This document shows positions 44,654 through 56,034 of a stretch of DNA of 64,000 nucleotides, piece after piece (the stretch's first letter is position 1; every line of letters begins with the position of its first letter). Location: contig JAUPFT010000018.1 of assembly GCA_036936625.1 (NCBI GenBank), forward strand, positions 21,620,261 through 21,684,260, given 5' to 3'. Made by a program: the position numbers and the translations under genes. This DNA is from Parnassius smintheus behrii (taxonomy: Eukaryota > Arthropoda > Insecta > Lepidoptera > Papilionidae). A model generated the notes under the pieces. It did not search any database, was not told the origin of the DNA, and was given only the letters and a program-made list of their open reading frames with translations.

Positions 44654-46598
44654 GGTTTTACTGCGGATATCCTCATTTCTGAGTCTATCACGCAGAGAAA
44701 CTCCGAGCATAGCCCTCTCCATAGCTCGCTGAGCGACCTTAAGCGTCCTCATACGGCCAGCAGTGAAGGACCACGTCTCAGATCCATAAGTCATCACTGG
44801 CAACACGCACTGGTTGTACAATCTAGTTTTTAGAGATTGAGGTATACCTGACGAAAAGATATGTCGTAATTTCCCGAACGCTGCCCAGCCGAGTTGAATC
44901 CGTCGATTGACCTCTCGGTCGAAGTTGGACTTACCTAGTCGGACTATTTGTCCCAGGTAAACGTACTCGTCAACAACTTCGAGCATAGTGCTCCCAACAA
45001 CTACCGGCATAGGTGTGACATGGACATTGAACATGATCTTTGTTTTGTCCATGTTCATCTTAAGACCTATCCGTTGAGCATAGTGCTTAAGTCCTCCAGC
45101 GATTCTGCCATAAGGACTATATCGTCGGCAAATCGAAGGTGAGTGATGTACTCGCCATTGATGTCAATACCGTATCCTTTCCAGTCCAGTAGCTTGAAAA
45201 CGTCTTCCAATGCAGCGGTGAAGAGTTTCGGGGATATAACGTCACCCTGTCTTACACCTCTCTGCAGTTGGATAGGTTTCGAGCTCTGGTTCTGTACTCG
45301 GATAGCCATCGTAGCCCTACTGTACAAACACTTCAGCACTTCGATATACCGACAGTCAACTTGGCACCGCTGAAGGGACTGTAGCACCGCCCAAATTTCG
45401 ACGGAATCAAAGGCTTTCTCATAGTCCACATACGCCAGGCAAAGTGGCAGATTGTACTCTTCAGTCTTCTGTACAATCTGCCGCAGGGTATGTATGTGGT
45501 CTATGGTACTGAAGCCTTTTCGGAAACCGGCTTGTTCGGGAGGCTGGAAGTCGTCAAGTCTGCGTGCGAGACGATTCGTAATGACTCTCGAAAACAGCAC
45601 GTAGACGCGGCTCAGAAGGGAAATCGGTCTGTAGTTCTTTAAGAGAGCGTTGTCGCCTTTCTTAAAGAACAAGACCACCGCACTTCTGCTCCACGCCTCT
45701 GGAGTAGTGCCACCATGGAGGACGGAATTGAAGAGCTTCTGAAGGACTACAAGTACCGGTGTTCCACCCGCTTTCAGAAGCTCCGCTGTAATTCCATCCT
45801 CGCCTGGGGCCCTGCCGTTTTTAAGGTGCTGGAGAGCCATTCTAATCTCGCTTAGACTGACGTCCGGGATATCATCGGAATAGTGTCGGATAAGACTTGC
45901 TCTTGGATCGTTACTCACACTTGCGTGTGGCTCCAACGATGATGTGTACAGCTGCCCATAGAACCTCTCAATCTCACTCAAAATCTCAGGTGTCCCGGAA
46001 ACGATGTTGCCACACTCAGTCTTCAGCTTTGACAGTTGGCTCTTTCTGGCAGACAGATCTCTGGCAAAGACTTTGGAGCCCTGGTTCCGCTCGATCGCTT
46101 CTTTAATACGAGAAGTATTAAAGTTGCGTAAGTCTCGCCGCATGCATTTGGAGATCTGTCTGTTCAGTTGCCTGTATGCTGTCAAATCTGTTGACGATTG
46201 CAGCCTCATCTCCCGTCTAACAGCCATGAGATTAAGAGTGTGATCGGAGAGTTTTTGTGTTCTTCTGCGGCGGGTCTTGCAGAACTTAGCTCCGACCGCA
46301 TGGACAGTTTCCACGAGCTTGTCGTTCATATCGTCCACTGCATTGCAATCTTCTAGGCACTGGAAGCGGTTACGTAACTCGAGCTGAAAGGTTTCGGGAT
46401 TCTGGATTAGAGCACGAGGGGGACGGAGCGTTGACTTCATTAGACGAGACCTCTCCAACTTAACGTTTAGGTTCAGTGTGCCTCTAACCATTCGGTGATC
46501 GCTGCCAGTTTTCACCCCTGCGATCACTGAGACATCACTGAACAGTTGGCGTCTGGTCGTCATAATGAAGTCAATCTCATTTTTTGTCGAACCGTCGG
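44654..46598 (-). pseudogene. RTE endonuclease end and reverse transcriptase (inverted part)
   Basis: In minus sense: ending of endonuclease (NEIDFIMTTRRQLFSD, GVKTGSDHRMVRGTLN), linker, then RT with KNGRAPGEDGITAELLK, NYRPISLLSRVYVLF, FRKGFSTIDHIHTLRQ, motif A AYVDYEKAFDSVE, motif B GVRQGDVISPKLF and motif C LRFADDIVLMAE. At about 45065 the frame breaks at a deletion of about 22 bases relative to copy 1, giving STMLNG-stop; the rest (44654-45058) carries DEYVYLGQIVRLG and YGSETWSF. The first 80 codons of the long open frame (46599-46833) are antisense of the 3' part, not real coding. Confidence 0.88.
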
Positions 46599-46898
46599 TA
46601 GCAGTAAAACCAGAGTGACTGACATAGCCCAACGGATTAGTAAGCTGAAGTGGCAATGGGCCGGCCATATAGCTCGAAGAACCGATAACCGATGGGGAAG
46701 AAAGGTTCTCGAGTGGCAGCCTCGTATCGGTAGGCGTAGTGTAGGGCGACCCCCCACTAGATGGAGTGACGACCTGGTAAGACATGCAGGAAGTCGATGG
46801 ATGCAGGTGGCTCAGGACCGTGCTTTGTGGCATTACTTGGGGGAGGCCTATGTTCAGCAGTGGACTTGTGAAAGGCTGTAATGATGATGATGATGATG
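44654..46898 (+). mobile_element. RTE-family LINE copy 2 with 5' inversion (twin priming)
   Basis: Bounded by a 12-bp duplication. The 3' part (about 46600-46898) is in plus sense (SSKTRVTDIAQRISKLKWQW to LGEAYVQQWT, then (ATG)n). The 5' part (44654 to about 46598) is in minus sense and ends, in element order, at RNEDIRSKTR, exactly where the plus part begins. This is the classic inverted structure of LINE insertion. Confidence 0.92.
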
Positions 46899-46948
46899 AT
46901 TGATTAATCTAATATTTCAAGAGTTTTTGGCCGCGATAGAAAAACCGG

Positions 46949-47306
46949 TTCATTAAATGGGCCATAAATCGTAAACGGTAAGTTTTACAAAAAAGTTTGC
47001 TGGAAACAAAAGATGCGAAATTTTATTTTCTACAATAATTGTTTGTATAACTTTTGCCTTAAAGTGCATTGTTTCCGTGATATCGGCTGAAAATGTTTTT
47101 TCAAGATGGCGCTTGAAGTGCCACCTGTTCATTAAATGGGCTATAAATCGTAAACGGTAAGTTTTACAAAAAAGTTTGCTAGAAACAAAAGATGCGAAAT
47201 TTTATTTTCTACAATAATGGTTTATATAACTTTTGCCTTACAGTGCATAGTTACCGAGATATCGGCTGAAAACTTTTTTTCAAGATTGCGCTTGAAGCGC
47301 CACCTG
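46949..47306 (+). repeat. Two tandem 179-bp repeat units
   Basis: TTCATTAAATGGGCYATAAATCG begins at 46949 and again at 47128; the units are about 95 percent alike and end in a CGCTTGAAGYGCCACCT phrase. Satellite-like, non-coding. Related phrasing just left of the LINE (44555-44640) suggests the LINE entered such an array. Confidence 0.8.
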
Positions 47307-47937
47307 GATCTGTCAGTATTTTGTGATTTTATGCTGAATAAGTGATCCTAATCCTCATAAAAAAATAAAATTGAATCAGAAATTTCGTGCAATGTTAAAT
47401 TCTATTTTTACTGTACTATTTCATTAAACATTTTATTTGTCAACAACGTCTCACAATCATTTCTCTAGCGCTCACGTGACCTTCATACAAATAATTCGAA
47501 ATTTTAATTGTTGATAATTTTTATTTTTGGATAAGAACATGGTAATGACTCTAAGTTATATTTACCTTCATTTAAAAAAAAATGTCTTGGCCAAACCTAC
47601 TATACTCTTTGGCTTGACCATAGGTTTGACTAATTGGTTTAATGAACTGTCAAAGTCTTGAGTGGTACTAATACTAAGTTTACTTAACCCTTAACTAGGC
47701 CCAGGCCCGTGACAGCTTAGTTCCATTCTACGCAACTTGGCGCTACCGTCGCAATTTGTCCTCTGTCTACGGACGCCATTTTGAGACGCCATATTGTGTT
47801 AATGTCAAATTCAAATCATATTGTCAAAAATCAGAATTATCGATATTGATTGCCGCCATTATTCATCCAAATTTTCCTCAATTATTACAATATTCTGTTT
47901 TTGTGCTGCTCGTGTGAACATTGCATATACCATCATA
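47307..47937. other. Upstream region of THAP frame, non-coding
   Basis: No gene. The last 150 bases are less AT-rich and may include the 5'UTR of the THAP reading frame. Confidence 0.35.
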
Positions 47938-48309
47938 ATGGTATACGAAAAGTGTTGTATTGGTGGTTGCAATACAACACGTGAAACGCACCGGCTTTTC
48001 AGATTCCCTAGGAACGATAATTTAAGAAACTTGTGGTTGTCTTTCATAGTGCCGACAAATTCCCAGCTCATTGTACTTTCCAAAGAACAGTTACTTAACA
48101 AACGTGTCTGTGAAAAACATTTTGATATATTTCAGTTCTTACAGTTCCACTACACTTCAATGGTTTTATCAACAACTCCTTTAGTATTAAGGTTACACTT
48201 ATTTGGAACTCCGTGCCTGAAGACATTGAGAAAGCTCTTATTTACTACATCTACCACTTTATTTTCACCACATCATGGGTTGACTGATAAAAAATGCCAA
48301 CTGCCATGA
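47938..48309 (+). CDS. THAP-type zinc finger reading frame, partial or decayed
   Basis: From the ATG at 47938 (MVYEKCCIGGC) the first 60 residues form a C2-CH THAP finger: CCIGGC, LFRFPRND, LRNLWLSF and RVCEKHF. THAP fingers bind DNA in host factors and in P- and Harbinger-type transposases. After the HF residues the expected end of the domain is replaced by unrelated sequence to the stop. A different frame (about 48150-48290) reads VTLIWNSVPEDIEKAL, which looks like the tail of a LINE RT. So this is either an exon whose donor was missed or a transposon/host gene fragment joined to a repeat. Confidence 0.55.
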   Translation: MVYEKCCIGGCNTTRETHRLFRFPRNDNLRNLWLSFIVPTNSQLIVLSKEQLLNKRVCEKHFDIFQFLQFHYTSMVLSTTPLVLRLHLFGTPCLKTLRKLLFTTSTTLFSPHHGLTDKKCQLP

Positions 48310-49092
48310 AGCCACCCTTTGTTACCTTAATGTAAATAATATATAGTTTATGATTATCATTAAGTCATAAAATATGAATATTGGACTTTATTTTTATATA
48401 TTTCTTTTCAGGTTACATGGTGTAGAAAATAAGATAAAAAAGAAATTAAAGAAGAGAAGATGTTTTTTTTAATTTTTGTAAAAGAATGGCCAGGTGTACC
48501 CCAGATGAAAAATAAATAGCATTGCTTCTAATAAAAAATAACTTGAAAAGTAAAATATTAAGCACTTAAATGATTCCTGTGGTTTAATTTGCATTATTTA
48601 ATGAATTATAAATATTGCTCTGTTTCTCGTCAAATTGTAGTTATTTATGTAAAATGTTATGCACAATTTTCTAATTTGTTTATATAACTTAATGTGCCTT
48701 TAATTTAATCCTAAGATTACGTTTGTATGTATAAGATGTTGGTGTGCTTGAACAAAGATGATTAGATGTATTATAATTGTTTCATTAAGTATTAATATTC
48801 CTGTATAATGCACTTATGTCGATATCGATAAAATAAGAACACCACTAAACATCGATATCGATAATTTGAAGGATGTGTGCTTGCAATCCCTAAGCTATAC
48901 ATAGCTTTACGAAATTGTATAGTCATTACTCATCTGTCCGTAGACAGAGAAACCTATAGACTAATGATCAGCGTGGCCTCGAGTGCGTAAGAATGATAAC
49001 TAATTTTTAGGTTATACAATAATCTTTATGACTTTTAAACACATTTAGATAATTGATAGAATCAGGCGTTACTTTGCGGAAATCCATTATAA
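48310..49092. other. Non-coding, no feature recognised
   Basis: AT-rich. A short TCGATATCGATA repeat occurs twice near 48820 and 48850. Confidence 0.4.
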
Positions 49093-49470
49093 TAAAAAAT
49101 AAAAATATCAATTTCTTTGCAACTTTCCGCTAAACATATAAAATGATGTGTCTTACCTGGATTGAAGTGCACCTCCCGCCCTCCCTCAATTGCATACACT
49201 AACTCCGTCACCACTAGACCAAGCACCACTACTCTCAACACCACTATTCCAGGAAAGACACACCATCGACGATAATACGACACGTGTTTCGCCTCTACAC
49301 GAGGCATCCTCAGGTAATATAGACTCTACGGCGGCTGACCGCCGTCTAGTGGTGACGGAGTTAGTGTATGCAATTGAGGGAGGGCGGGAGGTGCACTTCA
49401 ATCCAGGTAAGACACATCATTTTATATGTTTAGCGGAAAGTTGCAAAGAAATTGATATTTTTATTTTTTA
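49093..49470 (-). repeat. 127-bp perfect inverted repeat with hammerhead-like spacer
   Basis: Arms 49093-49219 and 49344-49470 are exact complements; spacer 124 bases. On the minus strand the spacer has CTGAGGA, a 5-bp hairpin GCCTC/GAGGC and GAAAC (49279-49314), the layout of a hammerhead ribozyme core. The open frames here on both strands are the two arms read outward, not genes. Probably a Penelope-like terminal repeat unit. A diverged copy of one arm lies near 63800. Confidence 0.7.
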
Positions 49471-50214
49471 CATTTAGATAAAATTTTTAATTGTTCTAAG
49501 AACTGAACTGAAAAAGATTCACCAATCTTAAGCTCACAAAACACTTTTTTCTCACTTAAACCAACTGGTAAACTCCTTAAGTCGCTACGCTGTTAAAGTT
49601 GTTTAGCAAACTGTAGACTTTGCTAAACAAAAAAACCGGCACGGAGAAAGGGACAAACAATCACACCGCTCTATCTCATTTCTATGCAAGACGTATGCAT
49701 AAATCTATCCTTTTCGTGTGCGAATGCGAAAGAAGGCGTCAATTTGTCTATAGGTTTCTCTGTCTACGCATCTGTCAAATTGGGCGACTGCAGCGCCAAA
49801 AGGCGTAGTTGGGAAACTTGACTAAAAGTCACTGTCGTATCTGTAGCTTGCTACATATTTATTTATCTATGACTAGGCCCAAGAAAACCGCTTAAGCTGG
49901 GCAAGTGGTTTCTATGGATTTAATTTACTATTTGCGTCTTGTATGACGTGTAGTCTGTGAAAATTGGAAAAATGCATGGAAAAGTAAAGCAAATGACGTG
50001 GGAAAACATAACCCCTTTGCCTGGCAAGAGATAAAATCATGTGGGAAACGTAATCCTTTTGCCTTGTAAGATAATTGAGAAATTTAGTGCGCCTACTTAA
50101 TATTTAAACCTAAAATTTTAACTTTTTTGTAAATCATTAATATGATTAAAACTTAAACTATTTTAAATATTACAAATCCTAGTAATATTAACTTTTTTAG
50201 CTTATGATTACATC
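49471..50214. other. Non-coding
   Basis: No gene recognised. Confidence 0.35.
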
Positions 50215-50520
50215 AGGTTCGTTTTTTTTATAGTAAAGGGTGACAAACGAGCACACAGTCCAACTGATGGTAACTGGTTGCTGTGGCCCATAGACATCTA
50301 CATCTATCCTCTATTACAAATCAAAATGCAGTTGCGTTGTCACCCGTGAGGACTAAGATGGAGTGCCTCATTTAAAGTAAAAAGTGTCTCTGGTTCTCTA
50401 CACTCACCATACGAAACACAGCAGCGTCAAGCTGCTATTTCACGCTGGTATTCTGTGAGAAGATGGTCTTTCCCCGGTTGAGCCGACCCATTCGTGCTAT
50501 AACTATACTACTAACATAGC
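50215..50520 (-). mobile_element. SINE-like retroposon, copy 1
   Basis: Read on the minus strand it matches 56035-56315: GGGTCGGCTCAACCGGGG, TTCGTATGGTGAGTGTA, CCCGGGTGACAACG-type segment, GATAGATGTAGATGTC, GTTGCTGTGGGCC-type segment, then CACCCTTTACTATAAAAAAA. The A-rich end marks its 3' side. Confidence 0.75.
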
Positions 50521-51366
50521 TGCAGCATGGCTCTACTACGTATCAGATCACTAGGTAGGTAAGTATTAGAAATAAAAACATATTTTGTGATAATAAATTT
50601 ATTTAAGTAATAAAAAATTACAAATTTTGCTTTTCCTCTTCCGATGACTGCCCAATTTAGAGTAACTTCTCAATGTCGTGGTCTTTTACAGGTCCCTGTA
50701 ATAATAAAAGGCATTGTCAGGCTGGGGGCATATATCTCCCACCAAATCTCCACCTAGTCAGGCAATGGACACAGTTCTCCCACATACTTTTAGAGGTTGT
50801 TATAAAAAAATATCCAGTAATCTGCAAAGAAATATGACAAAACCACAACAAAAACTCATAATCTACAACATATAAAAAAATAGCACGACTTACCTTTCGT
50901 GATTTCGACTTTATTTACAAAAATGTCTCAACTTGGTCAAAAATCTACACACTCGACGACTCCACAAATTCAAATAGCTGTCACTGTGACATTTATGTTC
51001 CGATACAAGGATACAAGTTCGTTCAGTTTCATTTCATAGATAATATATTTGGGATGACATTCCATTAGCTTGTGGATTTTATAAAACCGGAACCTGGTAA
51101 AATTCAGCATTAACGATGTGGGATCGCAATGACCTAAGCATTTTTAAGGGTTAAATAATATCAATATAATAATTATAGCTTCTTTATTAGGTACAAGTTT
51201 CGATTGACAGTGTACATGTAGTGTGCCACTCGAAAAATGCACCAATAGTTTGTCATGAACATGTATGCATCAGCTGTGGCAAATCACATAATATGAGAAT
51301 AAGATCACACACATTGTTTGGGTTCGATTCTCCACGTGAGGAACTCACAAAGAATGAGGTTGCCAA
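50521..51366 (-). other. Possible spliced transcript, coding not clear
   Basis: On the minus strand an exon-like stretch ends CACGAAAG/GTAAGT (donor near 50894), an intron of about 70 bases ends TTTCTTTGCAG (near 50826), and TTATTATTACAG (near 50692) is another good acceptor. An AATAAA signal lies near 50600. One frame after the last acceptor reads GPVKDHDIEKLL then stop, but no frame joins the exons into a recognisable protein. Between 51221 and 51366 nothing is identified. Confidence 0.3.
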
Positions 51367-51374
51367 TCAAATTG

Positions 51375-52552
51375 GGCTAATATTTCCAATATGGACCATC
51401 GATTTCAAAGCCCATATTTTTTTTGTAGATAGTACTCACTAAAAGAAAGCGTTTTGCAAAGATTTAGGTTGCGGAAACTTACGGTTCATGAGATATATTT
51501 CTTTAAACTTTTCATACAAATTGGTAAATAACACGCAATTACAAAATAAATTTGACAAATGATTGATGTTAAACGTCAGTTAGTGAAGGGTTCCGAATAT
51601 TTTGAAAGTATCGATACCTACTCTATACCAAGTATCGTATCAAAAGTATCAATACTACTTGGTATCGAGTACATTTCGTTAATTTTGGAGACGAAAAATT
51701 ATGACAAAACAATTAGATGCATAGGAAGAGCTGATAAGTGCAATTATATATGTATATAAAGTAGAATAAAGTTTACTCTATTTAAGTTCCACCTTAGTAC
51801 TTGTATTTCATTGTTTGCAACTTGTTTGTATTTCTTAATTAGTAGAGCTTTTGTACTTTTATTTTATTGTTTGCAACTTTCTGTATTATCTAATTCTTAC
51901 TACAATAAAGTGTTTACTTACTTATTGACTTACTTATTTAATATTCAAAAAGTACCCAAAACCGAATCAGAGCACCACACTATCCACGTGGTCTTGTCTG
52001 CCCTACCCTCTAGAGTGTATATAAGAGCCCGGAGGCGCGGAGGGAGAGCAGTGCCCGCCCGCCGTAGGGAAGCGGAGGCACCGAGATCAGGATCGAGCCC
52101 AGGTGCCTTTGCTTCTCTACGCTAGGGCGGAGGCACTGCTCATCCCGCAGCGCCGGAGCTGCCACGGAGCGTCGGAGCTGCCACGGAGCGCCGGAGCACA
52201 ACTTCCCGGCTTCTTACCCCCCCTAGTCTCCAAAATTAACGAAATGTACTCGATACCAAGTAGTATTGATACTTTTGATACGATACTTGGTATCGAGTAC
52301 GTATCGATACTTTCAAAATATTCGGAACTCTACACTAATTTACGTTTGACATCAATGATTTGTCAAATTCATTTTGTAATTGGTGTAATTGCGTGTTATT
52401 TGCCAATTTGTATGAAAAGTTTAAAAAAATATATCTCATGAACCGTAAGTTTCCGCAACCTAAAACTTTGCAAAACGCTTTCTTTTAGTGACTACTATCT
52501 ACAAAAAAAATATGGGCTTTGAAATCGATGGTCCATATTGGAAATATTAACC
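51375..52552. mobile_element. Foldback element, ~320-bp TIRs, 8-bp TSD
   Basis: Arms 51375-51692 and 52226-52552 are near-exact complements (GGyTAATATTTCCAATATGG at the ends), flanked by TCAAATTG (51367-51374, 52553-52560). The 533-base core has no long frame; its right part (52005-52225) is GC-rich with a GTGTATATAAGAGCC promoter-like box (about 52014) and a 19-bp tandem repeat (52151-52196). An 8-bp duplication suggests hAT-type mobilisation. Confidence 0.88.
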
Positions 52553-52711
52553 TCAAATTGCATCACGTGAGGTAAGTGTTTAACATTTTTCTATTTATTA
52601 AGTGTGGTACTCATATCTGATAGTTAAACATGTTTTTAAACTGATTGCATGTCAACTTAAGAACTTGTTTTATTTTTTCACCAAAGATTTAAATAGTTAG
52701 ATGCGCCCTTA

Positions 52712-55144
52712 TAATACGGCCGACGTATCTTGGCGAGTCCGACCTTCGCGCAGAAGGTTGCGCAATAGCTTTTTTAAGGAACAAAATGGTGGCATGAGGC
52801 GACGTACGGGGGGCGGTGGTCTAGGCTAGAGATTGACCATAAGTAAACACAATCGACCCTTTAGTCATAAAATATCGCAATCGATTAGTTTTATTTAGAA
52901 GTTATTGATTTTTGTTTATATAAGATATTAAACGAAATAGATTTACAAATATAGTGAATTTTGTTGATAATAAACAAGATTTCGACTTAAATAAAAAAAA
53001 AAACTAAAAACATATTATTTTCTCAGCTGAAAGACATAATGTACTTAAATATCAATTATCTATTAACGTCTTCTTGAGTAACGACTATTTGAGAAAATTT
53101 AGAACCTCCTTATAAATTGCAAATAAATATATTTTTATGTCTTAATTTTAATCGATTTGAATAAAAATCGATTAAACAACACCCTCAGGCACGCGTGTTG
53201 GACATCCCTTTCTGGTTACTTCGTAAAGCTTCGTGCTTATTCGGCAATGCTCGGTACACGGTAATATTTCTCAGTCACACGTTAGCATTGGTGTCGTGTT
53301 CGTGTCGCTATCTCTGTCTTGAGCACAGTCGGTTACAAAAGTTTTCGTTGTTATTGTTGTTTGTTTTTATTAATAGTGTTAAGTTTGTTTTGTTTGTTTT
53401 ATTTGTTTTATTTGCAAGTGTCAGTTAGCACTTATATTATTCGCCAAACATGCCACCAAAACATAACAGTGTGTTAAATCGCCAGGCGAGAAAAATTATT
53501 TACGATTTAACGCAATATATGAAAAAAGAAAAAGAAGAAGGCGTAAAAGATGTCGATAAAGTTTATTTAAGAGTTGCTAACGCAACTGGTGTGTCCCAAC
53601 GCACAGTACAGCGGATCGCAACTGAAGGCAATATTTCGGGCTTACTTTCAGTATTCCGCACGCCTGGTAAAAAAAGGTCTAGATCAAAACCTATTACTGA
53701 TATGGATAATTTTGACCAGGGAGTAGTAAAAATATGCATACACAACTTCCACAAAACTGAAAAAGAAATGCCGACGATAAACAAATTACTAGCGAAACTC
53801 AAACGGGATATAAATTTTCAAGGTGGTAAAACGAGCTTAAAGACAATTATCAAAAACTTGGGTTTCAAGTGGCGAAAGACCGAAACCAATAGAATGGTTC
53901 TTATAGAGAAGACCGACATTCGCCTGAAAAGGATCTTGTACTTGAAGGCAATGAAAAAATACAGGGACGAAGGGCGACCAATTGTATTCACTGACGAGTC
54001 GTATGCCCACTCATCACATACAAAAGGTAAGGCGTGGTCAGATGGTTCCGCTCAAGGACTAAAGCGCCCGATATCAAAAGGTCAGCGGATAGTGATGGTA
54101 CACGCTGGGTCAGAAGCAGGGTTTGTTCCGAACGCGCTACTAATGTTCAAATCTGGCAGCAAAACCGGAGACTATCATGATGACATGAATTTCAAAAATT
54201 ATGAGAAATGGTTACGGACCCAACTGATTCCAAATTTGAGCCCTAACTCGGTGGTGGTTATCGATAATGCTCCGTACCACAACAAATTAATGGATCCTGC
54301 CCCTACATCTAATGACAAGAAGGCAAAAATGGAATCGTGGTTATTAGAAAAGGGTATACCATATGAAAAGGACATGCGTAAACCACAACTTTACGATCTA
54401 ATAAAAAAAAAACAAAGACGTGAATAAAAAATACGTAATAGATGAAATGTTTAAACAAAACAACCACGATGTCCTTCGTTTACCCCCATATCATCCCGAT
54501 TTAAACCCCATCGAGATGGTGTGGGCTGCCATTAAAGGGCACGTAGCCGCTAAAAACGTCGACTGGAACGTAACCCGGACAATGGAGCTCATACAAGAAA
54601 AAGTAAATTTAATGGGTCAGAATGAATGGAGTGCTTTATGCAGAAAAGTGCAAGAGGTCGAACATGACTATAGGAAGAGCGACCATATTATTGACGAAAT
54701 GACGGATCAATTATTCATCATTAATACAGCTTCAGATTCAGAAAGTGAGTCTGAAAGTGAGAGCGACGATTACGAAGATGAACCTATGCCAAGTACCTCA
54801 CATGGTACACAAGGGGCCGACGACTTTATGTTAGGAATTTCCCCCCTCAGCGACAGTGATTAAATAATAATAAGTGTAAATAAATAAAAAGTATTAAATG
54901 TAAATAATATTGTATGTGTTTGTGATAAAATCTGCCCCTATCGAAAGGTGAGGTATCAAAATTGAATCTTTAATTTATAATGTCTCCAAAGTGTTTTGAT
55001 ATTTTTGGTCACTGTATTAGGGAAATTTTATTTGTACATTGGTATATATAAAAAAATGACAATAACAGTTTTCTTCACGAGTGTTCATGCGCTAAACTTC
55101 GCAGAGCCTATATTCAGACTCGCCAAGATACGTCGGCCGTATTG
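52712..55144 (+). mobile_element. DD82E (Sailor-type) Tc1/mariner-superfamily transposon
   Basis: 2,433 bp between TA dinucleotides (52710-52711, 55145-55146). TIRs of about 28 bp: yAATACGGCCGACGTATCTT... at both ends. Encodes the transposase described below. Confidence 0.88.
53450..54863 (+). pseudogene. DD82E transposase with one frameshift in an A10 run
   Basis: Two overlapping frames, 53450-54427 and 54420-54863. The N-terminus has a helix-turn-helix (VANATGVSQRTVQRIATEG). Catalytic residues: Asp in IVFTDESYAH, Asp in VVVIDNAPYHN, Glu in YHPDLNPIEMVW. When the A-run 54403-54412 is read one base short, 82 residues lie between the second Asp and the Glu, the spacing used to define the DD82E/Sailor family. 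The C-terminus ends in an acidic repeat (SESESESESDDYEDE). The start ATG follows AAC and is the first in a long frame. The shift may be a disabling slip or a slippery site. Confidence 0.85.
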
Positions 55145-55380
55145 TACCATAGTATGACCGCTCCGAAATGTGTCCATACTCGAATGAGTGAGCTCACTCA
55201 TTCGCAATCAGTGCTCATTTGTGCGACAGAGAAAGAAATATATACAATTTCTGTAAGATAATAAGAGATGACACTATTGCATTATTAGTGTGCGCGCGTT
55301 AACGTCTTGCAAACGAACACATCCAAAAATAATATAATGCCACAGTTTTCGAGGTGCAGGCGCATCTAACTATTTAAATC

Positions 55381-56029
55381 GATGTTTTTCACATCTGCAT
55401 AAGCTATGTCTGACAAACATACTAGCTTATTTACGAGATTGACCATTTTTATCAACTACCAAGAAATGTGACAGACTACCAGCAGTACCCAAAAACAATG
55501 ATAAATCAACTGTCAGGCCTTAATTATTAAATAATATAAAGCATTAAGTCTGTCTTTGTGCAGTAACATATACATATACTAACTTGTACATATATTAACT
55601 TGATAAATAATTTATTTATATTTGACTTTAAAATCAAACAAATCTCTTTTTTTTCACTTTTACTTAATTTTTTGTATTTAACATTATTTCAGTTGTCGTC
55701 GTCATCTTGTGTTTATTATAATTGCTGGCAAACGACTGATAGAACAGCATCACATTCAACTGCAGAATGGGAACCATCTGAATCATCTAGTTCATCCTCA
55801 TAGCAATCTGAAGTGAGTAATGTATTGCACCCAGAACAACAAAGATTCTATAAGCTTAGATCAACAGATCATCACACAGTATACTGCTAACTAATTATAT
55901 AAAAGCACTACTAACACCAAATCAATGTTTTTTACCTGGTTGTAATAATTCCAATCGACTCACTGTTCCATCAGCATTGCGGGTATGTCTCTTCTGCGAT
56001 TACAATTACTATGTATGTATGTTATACGT
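55381..56029. other. Non-coding
   Basis: AT-rich; no gene recognised. Confidence 0.4.
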
Positions 56030-56034
56030 GGTAG

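Larger units (their letters stand above)
52686..55380. mobile_element. MITE with 22-bp TIRs, holding the DD82E transposon
   Basis: GATTTAAATAGTTAGATGCGCC (52686-52707) and its exact complement (55359-55380). Without the transposon inside (52712-55144) it would be about 260 bp. No target duplication was identified. Confidence 0.7.

Noticed and set aside
46599..46833. N-terminal part of the long minus-strand frame
   Set aside because: It is the antisense of the RTE 3' end joined by the 5' inversion, not a protein domain.
49062..49477. Two open frames with a shared 40-residue sequence on opposite strands
   Set aside because: They are the arms of the perfect inverted repeat read outward; no protein family or codon character.
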